The translations under genes were made by a program, and so were the position numbers. A stretch of 64,000 nucleotides of DNA from Cyanoderma ruficeps (taxonomy: Eukaryota > Chordata > Aves > Passeriformes > Timaliidae), in NCBI GenBank assembly GCA_008694505.1, contig VZDJ01000623.1:15588988-15652987 (forward strand). Reading direction: 5' to 3'. The notes beneath the pieces were generated by a model. It was not told the DNA's origin. It saw only the letters and a list, made by a program, of their open reading frames with translations, and searched no databases. How positions within the stretch are numbered: position 1 is the stretch's first letter; each line of letters opens with the position of its first letter. Below are positions 24,901 through 39,900 of the stretch, in pieces.

Positions 24901-27900
24901 GATGTGTCTTCTGGTAAGCCTTCTATTGTTTTTATTTGTAAAGTTGATGAAGAGGTTCCCAAAGGCCTTGCAGCAGAAATTGGCTTATCCCCAAGTGAAT
25001 CTGATTGAACAGCATAGTTTCCACTATTCTTTTTTTTGTCAGGTTTTAAGATATCATGCTCTCCTTTTTCTTTACCATGGTGTAGCTGTGGGCTTTGCAG
25101 AGGGTTTTCTTTCCTTGAGCTAGATGAAAACCTCACTTGTTTCAGTTTTTCCAATGAATTTTGGGTGGAGTCTTCTGCTTCTTCTGTAAGAGAGTTCTTC
25201 TCACCTTCTCCTTCAAAAATAGTTGCAGTAGAAAGACCATTCTTTTTCTGAACATCTAACATCTGACTGACCCGAACTTCTGAGTCAGTGGAACTTGAGC
25301 TTGAGCTGCGCTTCAGAATGCCCCTGGGTGGGGTTCCAATGCCATTAGTCCTCTCGTTCTGCTTGCTTGGTTTGGGAACAAGGTCTTCTCTTTGGGATAC
25401 AGAATCTGCTGCTTTGTGAATTAGTTTCCTAGCTTTTGGGACAGGACGCTTAACTAGTTCCTTCTGTGGTTCATCAGTGAGTTCTACAGAAGGCTTCTCA
25501 GGTTTATCTGTTTCATTTTGTAAGTTTGATTTAGGTGGGTTGTCTTCTGAGAGTGACCAAATTTCTGTAATACATAGAAGAGCTCATGAGCTTACGTAAC
25601 ATTTGCCAGAATAAACAGAAAGATATAACAGTGCAGATCTAAAATGCAGTGATTATGCTGGTTTATTAAAAACAACTGCAGCAAAAACACAGCCGGTAAT
25701 TTTTCATAGGTGTTGATTTCATTTTTATGTAATAGAAATTTTTATCAAATTAAAAGCTTGCAGTTATTTCTTATTTTAGAAATATTAACTATTTGATGAT
25801 ACAAAAGAGAGCACACCAAGTTTTTTATCAGCATTATTCCTGCAAGGGACAAAGTTTGCAGAGAAGGGCAGCTTTTGAATACACATACACCTCTTCAGTG
25901 TCAGAATGTAAAAAGCAACCTACAAAAATGGAAACAGGCTGTTTCCACAGTCATATGGAACAAGGCAAATGCAGAAATATTCTCCTGGCAGGGAGATGAA
26001 GAGTTTTCTATTCCTACTATGCAAATCTTTCCTTTTCCTGTTAGCATGCTTCACAACAGACACAGGAGAGTAATAGCCACATAAGACTCTAAATTACAAC
26101 TTCAAATGCCTGTATTGTGATATATAATCAGTCATCAGCTTGCTTGCAGAAAATACTGCTGGAAAGGGAGGATAATAAACAGGAATAAGGAAACAAAGGA
26201 GAAAAATATAGACCAAAGAGAGCTAGGCTGCTTCTGTCAAGCTAATTAGCACCAATGGTTGGAAGGTCATAAAGACAGCTATGCCAAATTCAAGGAAATT
26301 TCACTGTCCTCTTGTCAGCAATTCAGGACAAGCAGCCCTCTCAGATGGAGTGCTTAGCACTGACTAGAACTATGAGTAAAAGGAAGGAAGAAAAATCCAT
26401 TTACTCATGTCTACAGCCATTTCCTGAGTATATTCACAGGCTTTAGATGAAGTTTGAAAAAAGCTAGTTGACAACTCCCTATAGTTAAGACAAAAAAGGT
26501 TTTGATCTCTTTCAGAAAGAAGCAATGAAAGTAAAAATAATTTCCCTATAAACCTACAGGAAATTCACAGTCATCTGCTAAACAAGTACATTTACCCTTC
26601 TTTGATAGCTGAGGTACAATGGCTGGTCTGTCTTCTGATTCCCCATTGTTCAAGTTATCATCTGATGCAATGGAATTAAATGGATTTCTCCTTTGCTAAA
26701 AGAGGAACAAACATTACTGTTGCAGTCAAATTCTTACATCACAAAATAGAAACAAGTGCAGTGATTTCCTCTTCCCCATTAATCTATCAGCAAAGAGCCT
26801 GAAGGCATACCTCTTAAATTGGACACATGACAAAAAAACTAAACACTATGAACAGGAAGCTATCAGAAGTGCCAGTGATAACCTCATCTTGTTCTTTTGA
26901 ACTCACCAACAGAGATAAGCCACCACTTAAAGACACTTGAAAATTCCAAGTTCTTGCAAGTTAAATAATTTTATCTCTAATTCTGTGATATTAGAACAGA
27001 GCAGGTCAATCAATTTCAGTAGCTGAAGAGATCGAAAATAATGTCAAGAAAAAATACCCACTTTAGTGCTGAACCTTTAGTGGCTTTCACTACCTCCCAT
27101 CAAAGCAAAACAAAAAAATACTCCTTTTTTTACAAATTATTATCTTTCCTCCTCCAAGTTTTACTTATGTTTACCACTGAAGCAAATAACTTCCACCATA
27201 TTCAGTATCAGTCATACCCTTACTGATGGGACTGCTGCCTTCACAGGTCTTTCCTCTGGTTTGTTTAACACAGGGGTTACCTCTTTAGAACTGTAAAGGA
27301 AAATTATATAACAACTTCAGCACACAGGACATTACTTTAAGCCTTTTTGAAAAAGCAAACCAAAGATTCACTTATACATACTCAAACATAAACACTTGGC
27401 AACGGAGTTTTTCTATTTAGCCTGTTCTCATCAGATTTAGAAGAAAAGCTTCTCATTCCTATAGCAAAGGGATACCCTTGCTGCTTTGTTTCCTTGCAAA
27501 AATGTATTTACTTGCTAAAGAATTCAATACAACTTCTACTTGGCATGGCAGAAACCATATTTTTGATACATTTTAGATGTCTGAGCAAGCATTATAAAAA
27601 ATAAACATAAATATATATTTTATATTTACTATAAATATAGTGAATATAGCTACCCTCCAAACAATATCAGTGTTGCCATCTCCATCTTTGTCCTACATTT
27701 GTACTTCTAGGACTGAAATCAAAGTGGAGGAAAGTGTCAAAATCTGATTAAAAGTAGAGTTTTGCAAAGTATCAAAGTCAGAAAAAGCAGAGGAACCTCA
27801 TCACCACAACAGTAAAGACAACACATCCCCTCAAATGTACAGTTGATAAGCTATTCTTTCAACTGAGATGTATACATTTTTTTTGATTGATAGCGTAAGT

Positions 27901-30900
27901 GAAGGAAGTTATTATTTGTGATGATAAGAATAGCCCAGATATGGAGAAATGAAAATAGCTAGAAGAGACATCTTCCATATTATCTCAAGAAATATCTACT
28001 TGCGGAATGATGCAAGGTTTTTTTCCCAATCAGATTTTACTATTTGAGTTTACCTAAACATCTCAGATATGAAAAAGTATTTGGTTTTCAAATATAGAAG
28101 TTAGACATGGATTTCAATATGGTCTTCTCATAACAACCATATTCAATATCCTAATTTTATATGGAAAACACTGACATTAACCAAGATACACACTTATGGT
28201 TTTGGGGTGGGGGAACAGTATGAAGCAGAAAAAATTTATATTTCCAGATAGAAAATATATCTCAGGCTAGGAATGAAAGCAACTCCTATGCTTTTTCCAA
28301 TACAGATGTACAAGAGATTCCAAAACTGAATGTTTCTTAGCTCAATGATCTTTGTTATGTGTGAAAAGGCTTAAGTAGAAGAGCCACAAGGTGTCTCAGG
28401 ACAGAAACAGCATCCACCTTTCATCAGGTTCCAGATTCATCTCCTTGCACTGATAAATATCTCTCCAGTCTGGTAATTGGTACCACTCTGCCCTCCTGAG
28501 GGGAGGACAACTTTCCCATCTTTTCCAGGATGCACAGTTAAGCTCAAAGTTTAGGGGAGAAAAAAACCCCCAAACACTCTGATAACTACCCTTGAAAGTC
28601 TATTTGCCTCTGGTCTGCTAAGTGTGCCTGAGCAGTGGCACCACTTACATTTTGCAGAAGGAAAAACATAATTATGGAAAAGACAAAATGACCATAGTGA
28701 GCATTGTGAACATAAGGCTAGTGAAAAAAAATACCAGTTGCAACCTGAACTATAAACTTCTATATCCTTTCCTTGTTTTTTTGATTCAACACTGCCTTTA
28801 AGAAATATATCACCATGCATAGTGATAGAGGGTTAAGGTATGAGCTGATCTTGTAATGGAAGCCATCTCAGGGGTGAAAACTTAACTGTTCTTACGTTTT
28901 TGTAAGACAGTAACTTCTGTAGCCTCCTATATGCATGCACCAGATTACTAGCAGATTGCTATTGTTCTATCATTTACTGATCCCAAGTAAGAAAAAAAAT
29001 CTGGCTCTCAGAGCTAAATGTTGCAACTTCTAGTTTCTTTTCCAAAATATCCTTTCACATTATGGTTTTTAACCTTAGTTCTAATATATTTTGTAAGTGC
29101 GAAAATAGGCATACATATTACAGAAACTACAGAAAATGGAGCTTGTGTTCTTGCTTTTATAAAGCACTTGCGTTTTTGTTTTTGGGAGCACCACACCGGT
29201 ATGCTCCTGCATTTTGTGTCTTCTCTGCATCATCTACTACTGAACAGTACTATCATGATTTTTTTTAAGGTCTGGGTCCTAAATACTTCAACCCCTCATT
29301 CATTTTAAGCAAGGAAAATACTGTTAAGCACCCTGGGTTGCAAGAAACTGGTAAGACATTCTTCAGTGTAGTTTTTACAGGTGGAGAGGTAATTTTGTGT
29401 GCGTGTCTTCAATGAAACATAATCTCACAAACTTTAATGCAATGCTTCTTTGGATTTACCAGAGAATAATTAAAGATGATGAACTTGGCATTACATACTG
29501 AAAACCCTGGTCTGAATAAAGCAAAGCAGAGAAAAAACAACAGCCAGGATCCTATAACTAAGTTTTACAACAAAGGGTCTGAAAATGAGTTTACCCATAT
29601 AGATAAGAAAACTGAACAAACAGTTCTCAGGTATGCTGCATTCACAAGGCTAATCTAAAAGTGTATAAGGCCAAACTGACACATTTAAAAAGATTTTAAA
29701 AATTCTGCACTTCAGCTTGGGAAAATGATTTGCCAAGATCCACAGTGAAGGCACAAGTCCCATACAGACTGAGGCAACAAGGCAAAGGGAGGAGCAAAGC
29801 TAGAGAAAATGGTTACAGATTTGCAGGCATTGTCAATATGTGGATTTTAAAAGTCAGGACTTTTGTGCAAGTTTTCCACTTGCTGAACTCCAGGACTCCC
29901 ACTTGCCACCTGTTCAATGTTGATCAAGACTACTTTCTATCTTAGGGAAGAAAAATTACCTACAAATCTTAATTTGAAAGACAACCCTCCTCTTTTGAGA
30001 TTCAGCATATAGACAGATGGCATCACTGAACAGAGGAAATATTGACAGTGTGACTCACCTTTGAAAACTCATTCTGTTCAAGGTTACACCTTTCAAAGAC
30101 ACTTCACACACCCGGCCTGTAAAGGCTCTGGTATGCAAAAAATTATCACGATGATATAACATTCAAGAAAGAAACAATTCATAGCTTCATTATGGACTTT
30201 AGATATTTGGGGTGTGGGGATAAAGGTCACCACTAATTTTAAGAATATTGTTGCTCCACCTAATACAGCAGCACCCTGATTCAATAGTAGTTGAACTGGC
30301 CCCAGGGTTGGATTTTATCCTTATCAGTTTACAAAGAGATCTACCAAAACTGAACTTTCTTTACACTCAGTAAGAATTGTATTGCTTTAAAAACAGGATC
30401 CAGAACAAAAGTACTTCAAGTCATTTGTTATCACATAGTTTCTGGACCCAATCCTCAGGTTAGCAGCTGTGTAGTTTATGCAAAGCCTGCAAGTCAGTGC
30501 TGGCCTGAGGCACACTCTTAGAGGAAGAAGGGGAAGGGGAAAAAAACCAAACAGAAAAACCCCAGAAACCTCACAACACCCACAAACTTATTCTTAAAGC
30601 AGCACTTTAAAATGCTTTAAAAGTCCAAGTGCTTGAACCACAGATAGCATTTGGACACTGTAAGCCATGAACTGCCTTTAATGCAATCCCAAATTCTAGA
30701 ATGATATTCTGCTTCATCCTCTTAGCTGTGTCAATACTATTGCATTGTAAGAGGAAGAGCTCACTAATTCCTTGTGGCTCTGCTATCTTAGCAGCCAAAT
30801 TAAATGTTTGTAGACTTTCCCTTCCCAATCGAGCTACTGGGGGTATTGCTTTCACACCATTATGTTTCCTTCTGCCATTAGAGACAGGCCCACAGTTATC

Positions 30901-33900
30901 CCAGGCCAGTCTCTTTCAAATTCTAGTATCAAGAGAACAGAAAGGAAGAGCATTTTAAAAGCATATGGTGCCTCCTGCAATTTCTCACATGCAATATTGT
31001 GTAGACTAACCCCAGTTATAGTGAATTAAGCCCATGCTGAAACCATATGCAATGAATTTCACAGTCCTGTCACATTTGCCTGCTGTAGGTTTTGACATTT
31101 TAGAAACAAATGATGTGAGGCATTTAATCAAGTTATTTATGCAAAATCAGTGTAAGTAAGCATCCAGCCCACATATGATAGATCACTTCCTAAGGTCCAT
31201 TTCCAACTGCCTCATAAATCACTGGACTGTGTGAGCTTGCTTTAGAGAGAAGATCTTGAGCTATTGAGGAAAGTACAAGTACACAGGAACAAGGCATGGA
31301 GGCTGATTAACTTCTGCTACAATTTGGACCAAAAGGCAGGGGAGAGTCCTGGAAAATAATTATCAAGCTTTGCATGGCTGTGATCTGAAATAAGTCATCA
31401 AATCACTTCAAGTTGAAGACCTTAATCAAGTTGGTCTCATTTAAAAAAAAAAAAGTCTACATATTGTTAAACCTTGCTATGTTATGTATTTTTGAAGAAG
31501 CTGCCCTGGCATATTATAAAATCTATTATACCTTATCAATCACACAGTTTGTGGAGAGTTGTAATTATAAGAATAGCATTATAAGGCTATACTTCTTTAA
31601 AAGTATCATCATCTCTTCCTCATGTGCAAGACTCTAAATGATATATTCTAAAAGATATATTAAACAGCAACATGTCTTCTGCTGTTCTTAAGGAAATAAC
31701 TTCATAGCAATCCCCTGAATGTAAAATCCACCTGTAAAAAACCCCTACATTTAGTAACAACTAACTCTGTCAGCACATCAGTTAACTTGAGTTAGGAGGG
31801 GAAACAGAGCTCTGTCTTGTGATAAGCAACCTTTATCATCCTTTTTGGACAACTTCATTTTTGGCAAGTCTATAACAAAGCTGTTCATTTGACCTTTTCA
31901 GCACAATTTCAGATGTGGTCAAAACAAACACCTCTGAGTTCACTGCCAGTGATAAAATATAAGAAAGAGCACTAACACAAACCAGAGTTGTTAAGACTCA
32001 CACCAACCTTTGCTGCCATTCACCGTGAATGTGTGTGCCCAGACGGCAGACCACGAAAGTGAAAGGTTCAATTGCTATTAGGTATTGTAAAAATGCATAG
32101 TAGGAGAAGCCTTACTGCAAAGAAAAAAACAGATGATGTACAGGGAAGGACTTAGAAGACAGACAAGAAAGGGACAGGTTACAGAGCTGATCAATAGCAC
32201 AATCAGATGTAAAACAGTTCCCCTAAGAAGTAACGCTGGCTCTTACCTCACTCTGTTCACTATAAGCACAAACAGTGCCTGTCTGGGTTACACTCTGGTT
32301 CTTGTTTCCTCAGTGTGTTGAGGAATCTGGCCACTTAAAGATATTTCACTTTTACCTACTCTAACTCCAGCTGTTTCAGCACTTTCCTTGTCAAATGTAG
32401 GCTTTTTGGAAGTTTTTAACACAGCCAATGAATTACAGGTAGGCATTTTAAAAAGGAGACATGTCTGTTTCAGAAATCAACTCAGGATATTTCAAAGCAA
32501 AATAAAGCTGTTTGGGATGTTTACAGACTTGAGATAAAGTGATTAAATATGAAATCCTTTTTAGTTCAGAAACTACTCATCATCCAGCCCTCCTGACAAC
32601 TGTACTAATTCAGGCGCACCAAGGATGACTGTCTTATCTTACTCTGAAAGGAAGATTCTCCATTCCAGAAAGACATTTACTCTTCTTGGTAGAATCTGAA
32701 TCATTTTCTGCAGCTATCTATAGATTCTAGTTGTTTCCATCTGAAATATGTTTGGTCTTCTTAAAAAGTCTCAGAGGTCTTAAACTGTGTGCCCAATAAT
32801 TTGGAAAATTCTAAACAGCAATTTCTTAGTCTCCACGTGATATGAAGTGGATGTGGCACTTGGGAATATGGTTTAGTGGTGGTCTTGGCAGTCCTTAGTT
32901 AATGGTTGGACTTGATGATTTTACTCATTTTTCTAATCTCAATAATGCTGTCATCCAAGTATAAAATTCAGGCTGAATGGATAGAATGGCTTCAGCAAAC
33001 AACTGAATGAAGAGATGCAGAGGTTGTGGTCCTCCTATTACTGACTGCAGGGGACTGATCATAGCCAGCCATTCTAACTAGAAAATCCAGGTCTCACTTC
33101 AAGGAACCAAAATAAATTGTGACATGAGAACATGTGTGGGACCATTCTATGCTTGATTGTCAACTTTTTCTGAGAAAGGCAAGTTGAAGATTGTTAATTG
33201 TTCTATATTCAAATGCAGAACAATACATGACTATATGCCTGTCACATGCACAAATTTCTTGTACAGTTCTGAGGAAACATTTGGTGACCTTTGAAAGGAG
33301 AGATAAGTACAGTATTTTGGGTGGAACTTACAGCTCCCAAGTTTCACTAATCCATATATATACATTCTAAGCATGACACACAGACAGCTTACCTCAAACT
33401 AGTTTTCTGTTGTTCTTCTTCTTGATGTTCCACAATGCTGTGTAGATCAGGTGGAATGAAGACTTCTTTATTAACATTGTTCACCCAGCTGATCTTTGCT
33501 TTGCTTGTTTTCTTCTGAGCCATTTCAGCTAAAACATGAAGCAAGAATATTTCTGTTTCCCACATGTTCATACAGGATTACTTAAGAAAGAAGTACAAGT
33601 ATTTGCATTAGGCCAACAGCTGTTTCTAAAGCCCACTACACTTGAATTGTTTTCAGAAGCAGATCAGATTCTAAAGATGTCAAATACTGTTCTGAATACT
33701 TTATTCTACTACACCAGATATACCTGGTTTAAACCTTAAATTGATTCTAAATGGAGGAGCTTTCTGCAAGAACCCTGGTAAAGACTGATCTTGCAGTTCT
33801 TGCAGTTAGACAAAAATTGAAAGTTCATCCTCAGTGTCCTGAGGAAGCAAAAATGATTAAACCTTGCAAAACTGAAAATATGTTGAAATCCAGTCAATTA

Positions 33901-36900
33901 TTCCCGTCCTAAGCAGTAAGCTGGAAGTTGGTCATAACTCACTTAGGCAGGTGGCTAATCCTTCATGGACAGAATTACCACAAGATGTTAAAAAGGTAAT
34001 ATAAAAAACCCAAATAAACAAAAAGCCCCACCTCACTCAGCAAATGCAAATACATTTACATTTAGGGTGGGACAAAATCCTATTCTGATAAACCCTTTCA
34101 GAGCAAAAACATTCCATCATTTCCTCTAATGCTTTTTCCACTTCACCAACTGTTTAGAAGCGAAGAATTTCTCAGTATCCAAAAATAAGCAAGATTTTTA
34201 TTCACATTTTTGCTATCTATAATTGCAAGGAAAAATATTTTGCCATCTCATGAGTCATTGAAACCAAGCAGTTGTACATAGTTCTTTATGTACCAACATG
34301 TCCCTTTGCTTAAGTAACAGGATTGGGAATAATTAACTTTCCTTTACAATGGCATGGCTTTTAGTACTTTCCTTTACAGTACAAGTTACTGTGAAATTTA
34401 GCTGGAATTTTACAGCTGATTTTCATAACCTTTAAGCACAAACCCAGCCAAAATGACAAACACACCACACTAACCACCTATGATTTCTTTTTCTCTATTA
34501 TTTTCTGTTTCAGGCCTTTTCTCTTTAACTTAAAATCTCAAAGCAGTAACCTCAAATTGACTAAACCGACATTATGCAAAATCATCTCTGAAAACACAGA
34601 AATTGAGAAGGAGCAATATTACAGGGTTAGACAGAGGAAAACAAAGCTAACTTGTAGTTACATAGAAAGCAACAAAACTGTAGTCCAGTCACAGTATGGA
34701 AGGAAGCACCTTACTTGCTTGACTAGCATATAACAAAATCCCTTGACAGAGCTAAAAAAACTAAATAGTACAAACATCAGTACAATCTCATAAGAATAAT
34801 TGCCCTTCGAAATCAAAAGGACTTAGCAGAACTTGAGGAGGTAAAATTGGATGTACATCAGTTTCACTAAGAAATAAAATCATTTTCTATACTAAGAATA
34901 ATAAGATAGACCAGGACATTTTAGATTAAAAGTCATATACCACAAGATTTATAATAGGGGTCTATAAAATCCTGGATATTATATGTGATGTTTTGGTGAA
35001 TACAAATTGAGCGCTCACTCCCTCCCTCCAAGGGATAAAGTTAATGGTGACCAGGGCACCCACCATGGCACAGAGGTTCTGGGTGCACTTAAAGTTCAGC
35101 TGGATACAGGCTGCCAGTTAAGCTGCCAGAGCTTTCAGCACATCTATTTCAGTTAGTTCTAACCACTGTCTCTAGCTTGTGTTGCCTGCCATTAAGCCTC
35201 AAAGGTCTCAAACCAAGCTCCAAAATCTTGGAAATTCATGTAAAAGAGCAATTTCCTCAATCTCAGATTCTTTGCATGTTCCTAAATAACTCACAGGGCC
35301 TCAGAAATGGAAATGAGAATGGGCTTAGGAGTGCAGAGCGCTTTTAATCCTACACAAACACAAGCCAGTCCCTTCTGTTAGTAGTCACCACTCTTTAATA
35401 TACAGCACTGTGGGAGAGGAAAGCTTACACAGAAAATTACATGGGAAGTCTCTTTTTTGCATCACTTTCCACTTGGAGAGACACCAGTATCCTTGTATTT
35501 CACAGACAACATTGTCTGAGGTTAGCAAAGTAAGAGGCAGCCTTTCCAAAACAAAGCAAAGGCTTACCAATGGTGGCCGGTTTCCTGCGCATGGAAGCTC
35601 TGATGATATCTGCTCCATGGATCCTATCCCTGTGCCTCTTCGACTTGGCCTCATAAAACCACTGCCCACTCATATTCTTTAGCTGAACACGGTCTTTGAC
35701 TTTTTCTGGTAAATGCCTGAGGAAGAGAAAAATTAATACATGAGATAGAAACATGCTTCACATACTTACCTATACAAACAGAAAAAGGAGTCAGATTTTT
35801 TTGCTTGCTTGTTTTTTGTTTTGGGGAGGGGGGTTGTGTTTTGTTTGTTGACTTTTTTTAACACTGCCTCCACACATTATTTCTGTCTTCTCACCCCTTA
35901 TGCTCCTTATTTACTTATGAAAGATGACAATGAGCTGGAAAAGGAAGAGCCTCAGCCTTATTACTCCAACCTATGCTCTGAGGCTAATTCTTTAAAAAAA
36001 ATTAAAAAAAAATAAAAATGATAAACACTCAAGCACGAGAGAAGTTTCCAGTAACTGCATATCTTGACTTCCTGCCTTCAAAGGCCAGTTTTCCAAGAAC
36101 AAAATTGAGATAAGCTAGTAGAACAGCATAAAAAGTCTCCAGCAAAATTAAAAGCATAGTTATTTTGGGGCTCAGAAGATACCTCTTCATGGGGTTTTTT
36201 TGGCACTGCTTTTACACAAACACACTCCAAGTGTGTACTGGAAGCATGGTGTGATTTTTTTCCATAAATTACACAGAAGTCCTTATATGAATATGAGTTA
36301 TGAAGTAAAACATCCTCACATGGAAGAAACAATGAAATAAGCTTGTGCCAGTTATTAATCTACATGTACCCATCATGTGAACTGCAGCCATTTAAAAAAA
36401 AAAAGGAGATATATTTTTAATAATTTGTTTTCAGGCTGCAGGGTTTTCCTGCTTTTATGAGGCATGCTTTAACAGAATAAGTAGCTGCTATGGGCAATAT
36501 GAGAGGTTGTTTTCTTTCCTTGTTAGGCATGTAACATATTAGGCATATGCTTACACATGGCCTGGAGACTAACCTGCAGATCAGGGAAGTTACCACACAG
36601 ATTTAGAGAGCATTTAAACAAAAAAAAAAGTCAAGTCATGCTTCATCTTCCCTTCTCTGTTTATGTCCTTTCCTTCAGCAAAATAAGCTAACAACAGAGC
36701 CCAAGGGAGAAATCATACCAGATCCATTTACTGAGACTTGAAGGCTAAGCATAGTCTACAGTGCCGTGGAGTGGTGATGCCTTTCACAGGCCTGATGGGC
36801 AATCATGAATGGGTTGGATCGGGAGAGACCTTCAAAGATCATCGAGCCCAACCCCAAGGAAGTTCACCAGAGTATGACATTTCTCATGGCTTTAGGGGAT

Positions 36901-39900
36901 AGATCTTCTGGTGCAATCAATTAACTCTGATGACAGCCCTTTTATTATAGGTTGCAGATTTGGTTGTCATGTAGAGATAGTCATTCAGAGCAGAGAAAGG
37001 ACACTGAGCTAGTCCCAGCCCTCACACTAAGATAGACCATTCTCATCTGTCAACCATCTTCTTTTTCATCTTTGTATGGCCAGATATGAAAAGCCTTATT
37101 TGAATGCATAAGCTATATTAGAATTTGAATACTGAAAACTTCATTTTGAAAGCACTGTCAAAAATCAGTCCCTCCTAGGGATGCCTCAAATCTACTACAC
37201 ACTGTTTAGGCTGCCAGATGTTGAGGTCACCACTGGCATTTTTAACTCCAGGATTCAACAGTACACAATATTACAGGGTCATTTAAAATTTCTCCCTCCC
37301 TCTGCCCTTCTCTAAGGGCCAAAATATGTACCTTTCCTAAGCAGGTGTTCTAAGTTGAAGCAGGAACACAGCAGTAGCTTCTGTTTGTCCTCCAGCAAAT
37401 ATATTACTTGGTTTGTAAATGCAGCCAGGAGGAAGAATGGAAATGTAGAACACACAAGTGTTTTACACAGGTGACTGCTTCTCCCTTTCACCTGCTTTCA
37501 CATGTGTTATTTGTCTTCTCAGAAGTGACGGCCCTTAGGGCTAGGGACTGGCTTTTCAGCTGTTTGCACAGCCTGCAGGGCAGCAAGTGCTCTGGGACAG
37601 TATGACAACATATGCCAAGGGAGGTTCTCTAGCAGGAGGGTACTGAGTCACAGCACAAGTATTCAATGTCCTCACCCTGTTTGATTCAATCCTTTTGCCC
37701 CAGACACTGCTCACTCCTCTCCCCTTGGAATTCAGCCGCTGAAACTGGGGTGTGGTTGGAAACCTTTACAAGTCACCTGAGAGCAGAGGAAGCTCAGCTG
37801 GGCTGTGGAAGGGGACAGGATCCCAGGCCTCTCAGCTGTTGCAGCCTGCTTACCTGCCTGCAGGACTCTCAGATCTGTGACCAGTTAACACAGCCAGACA
37901 GAGACAGAGGCATGGATTTGTCTCGCTCTAGACTCAATAAATGTCACCTGGACAATGCAGCTCTCATTTTGTCTGGAAGTGGAAGTCAAGCACCCTGCTC
38001 CCACCTCTGCTTGCTGCCTATGAGAGTTAGTGTAGCTTAACTCAACCAGCTCAACAGGCCTTCCAGACTTCAGGAATTAATTATTCTTGCTAACAAAGGT
38101 ATAAATGTGCTCTCAATTCACACAGCACTTCCTTTACAAATGACCTGCCTGCCTGATAGGGTTGGTATGGTGAGAACGGACAGATGCTCACAGCAGCTGA
38201 CTTACAACAGACTTTCACCATCTCACCTTGAAGTAAGCTTGGCTTACTCATCTTTTCAAGAGAGGTGTTTAGCCTGTCAGTCCTATGTTTTTTTGAAAAC
38301 TAAGAGCAACATAAATATTAAAGGTATTTCCAGGCATTCTCCAGCCACAAATAAACAGATTTCCATTATCAGAAAGGCAATTAGTTCTAGGTCTTGACAA
38401 CAAAAAAGTTTTTAAGCCTCCTGTGCTCACCAATACATCATGGACTTGTAATGCCAGCGGCTGTTTTTGCAACAAATGGGAATTTTTACAATGTTACTTG
38501 AATTCTGGAGACTTGCTAGGAGGAGGTGTGAGTAGTAACATCAAACTGCCTGCACCATGGGGGCCTGCTTGACTGCTAGGAATTACACATAGATTGAGGT
38601 TTACCTTGAAAGGAACTGTGGAGAGTCAGACTGCAGCCATGGTATTCCACAGCTATGTCAGCCTCTCAGCAAACCACGACAGGACTAGAAGCCAATGACT
38701 GATTCTGTGCCAGCTCCCCAGTTAACAAAGAGGCTGACCAAGTTGCCACTAAATTTTCTCTTGGTGATCAAAGAACTAGTAGGCATCCAGATTAAGAATC
38801 AGATTGCAGGCTCAGGTGCCAAGTTTGCAATTAGGAGAAAATGCAGCAAGAGCTTTATGTATGATGCAAGTTGGTATTCTGGAGTCCCTCTGTGCTCTGG
38901 TAAAATGCCAGTTAGCTTATGCTGCAGTTTTTCAAGGGGAAACAGCCCAAAGTTATAATCTAGTGCCCATTTCTCCTATAGGAACTTTAAACTCAAGAAA
39001 GTAAAGGTACATAGTTAAAGAAAATTTAAAAGAGGATTTTGAACTGAATAAGACTGAGTTCCCATTATTTAATATGATGTTTCCACTGGGCTGAGGTGAA
39101 ACATGTTTTAGGGCAAGATGGAAAATTTATCATCTCCCCTAGGGCAGTAAGTACATGCAGATTGCACGGAGCAGGAATACAAACCAACTGTCCACTTCTC
39201 TGCAGGCAAACAGAAAATCTAGGCATGGAATAATTGGGTTGTTCCTCTTCACCTCTGGAGTATCTGATAATGGGCCAGATCATGTGGTATCACTGTAAGG
39301 CAGGAAATCTGCTCTGATATAATCAGTCCCTGTCAGCCTTCTTATCACCAAATCCAGAATGGTTTATCCTATGCTTTGTAGGTTACTGTAATAGGTCAAT
39401 GCATGAGCAAAGAGGTAGCAGCTCATCCCTGTTTTTGAAAAAAGAGTATCTAGCAATACATACCTGTATCTAAAATTTTTCATCTACACCTCCTCAGTGC
39501 CTCAATTCTCTCCCCTGCACCTGCTTTATTCATAGTCTACATTACAAGCCACCATAGAATTTGCAAGATGTGACTACTGACACGTTAATACCTTATTTGA
39601 CTGCCTTACACCCCAGCTGAGAGCTTAAGCTGAGCTTTTCAGACAGGAGAATCTGTGTGGTGGCAGCATATTCTGGGACTCCTCGTGATGAATGAAGGAG
39701 GGTTTAGATCAAGGTGTGTGTTTGTCTCAAAGACAGATTCATTATTGCCTCACACACCCTAATCTGGACATATAGAAAAAGCACCCTAGAGCCCAATAGC
39801 AAAACAAAGCCTTTAAAGATCCTGATATTACCACACCTTCCCTAGAAATTAACTTCCAAAATCTCCCTTCAGCAAATGGAATACCAAATAAGTGAAGTCA

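Noticed and set aside
37666..38040. Possible small gene (124-codon plus-strand ORF)
   Set aside because: It lies in the SYTL2 intron with no homology, no adjacent splice-consistent exons and ordinary composition.
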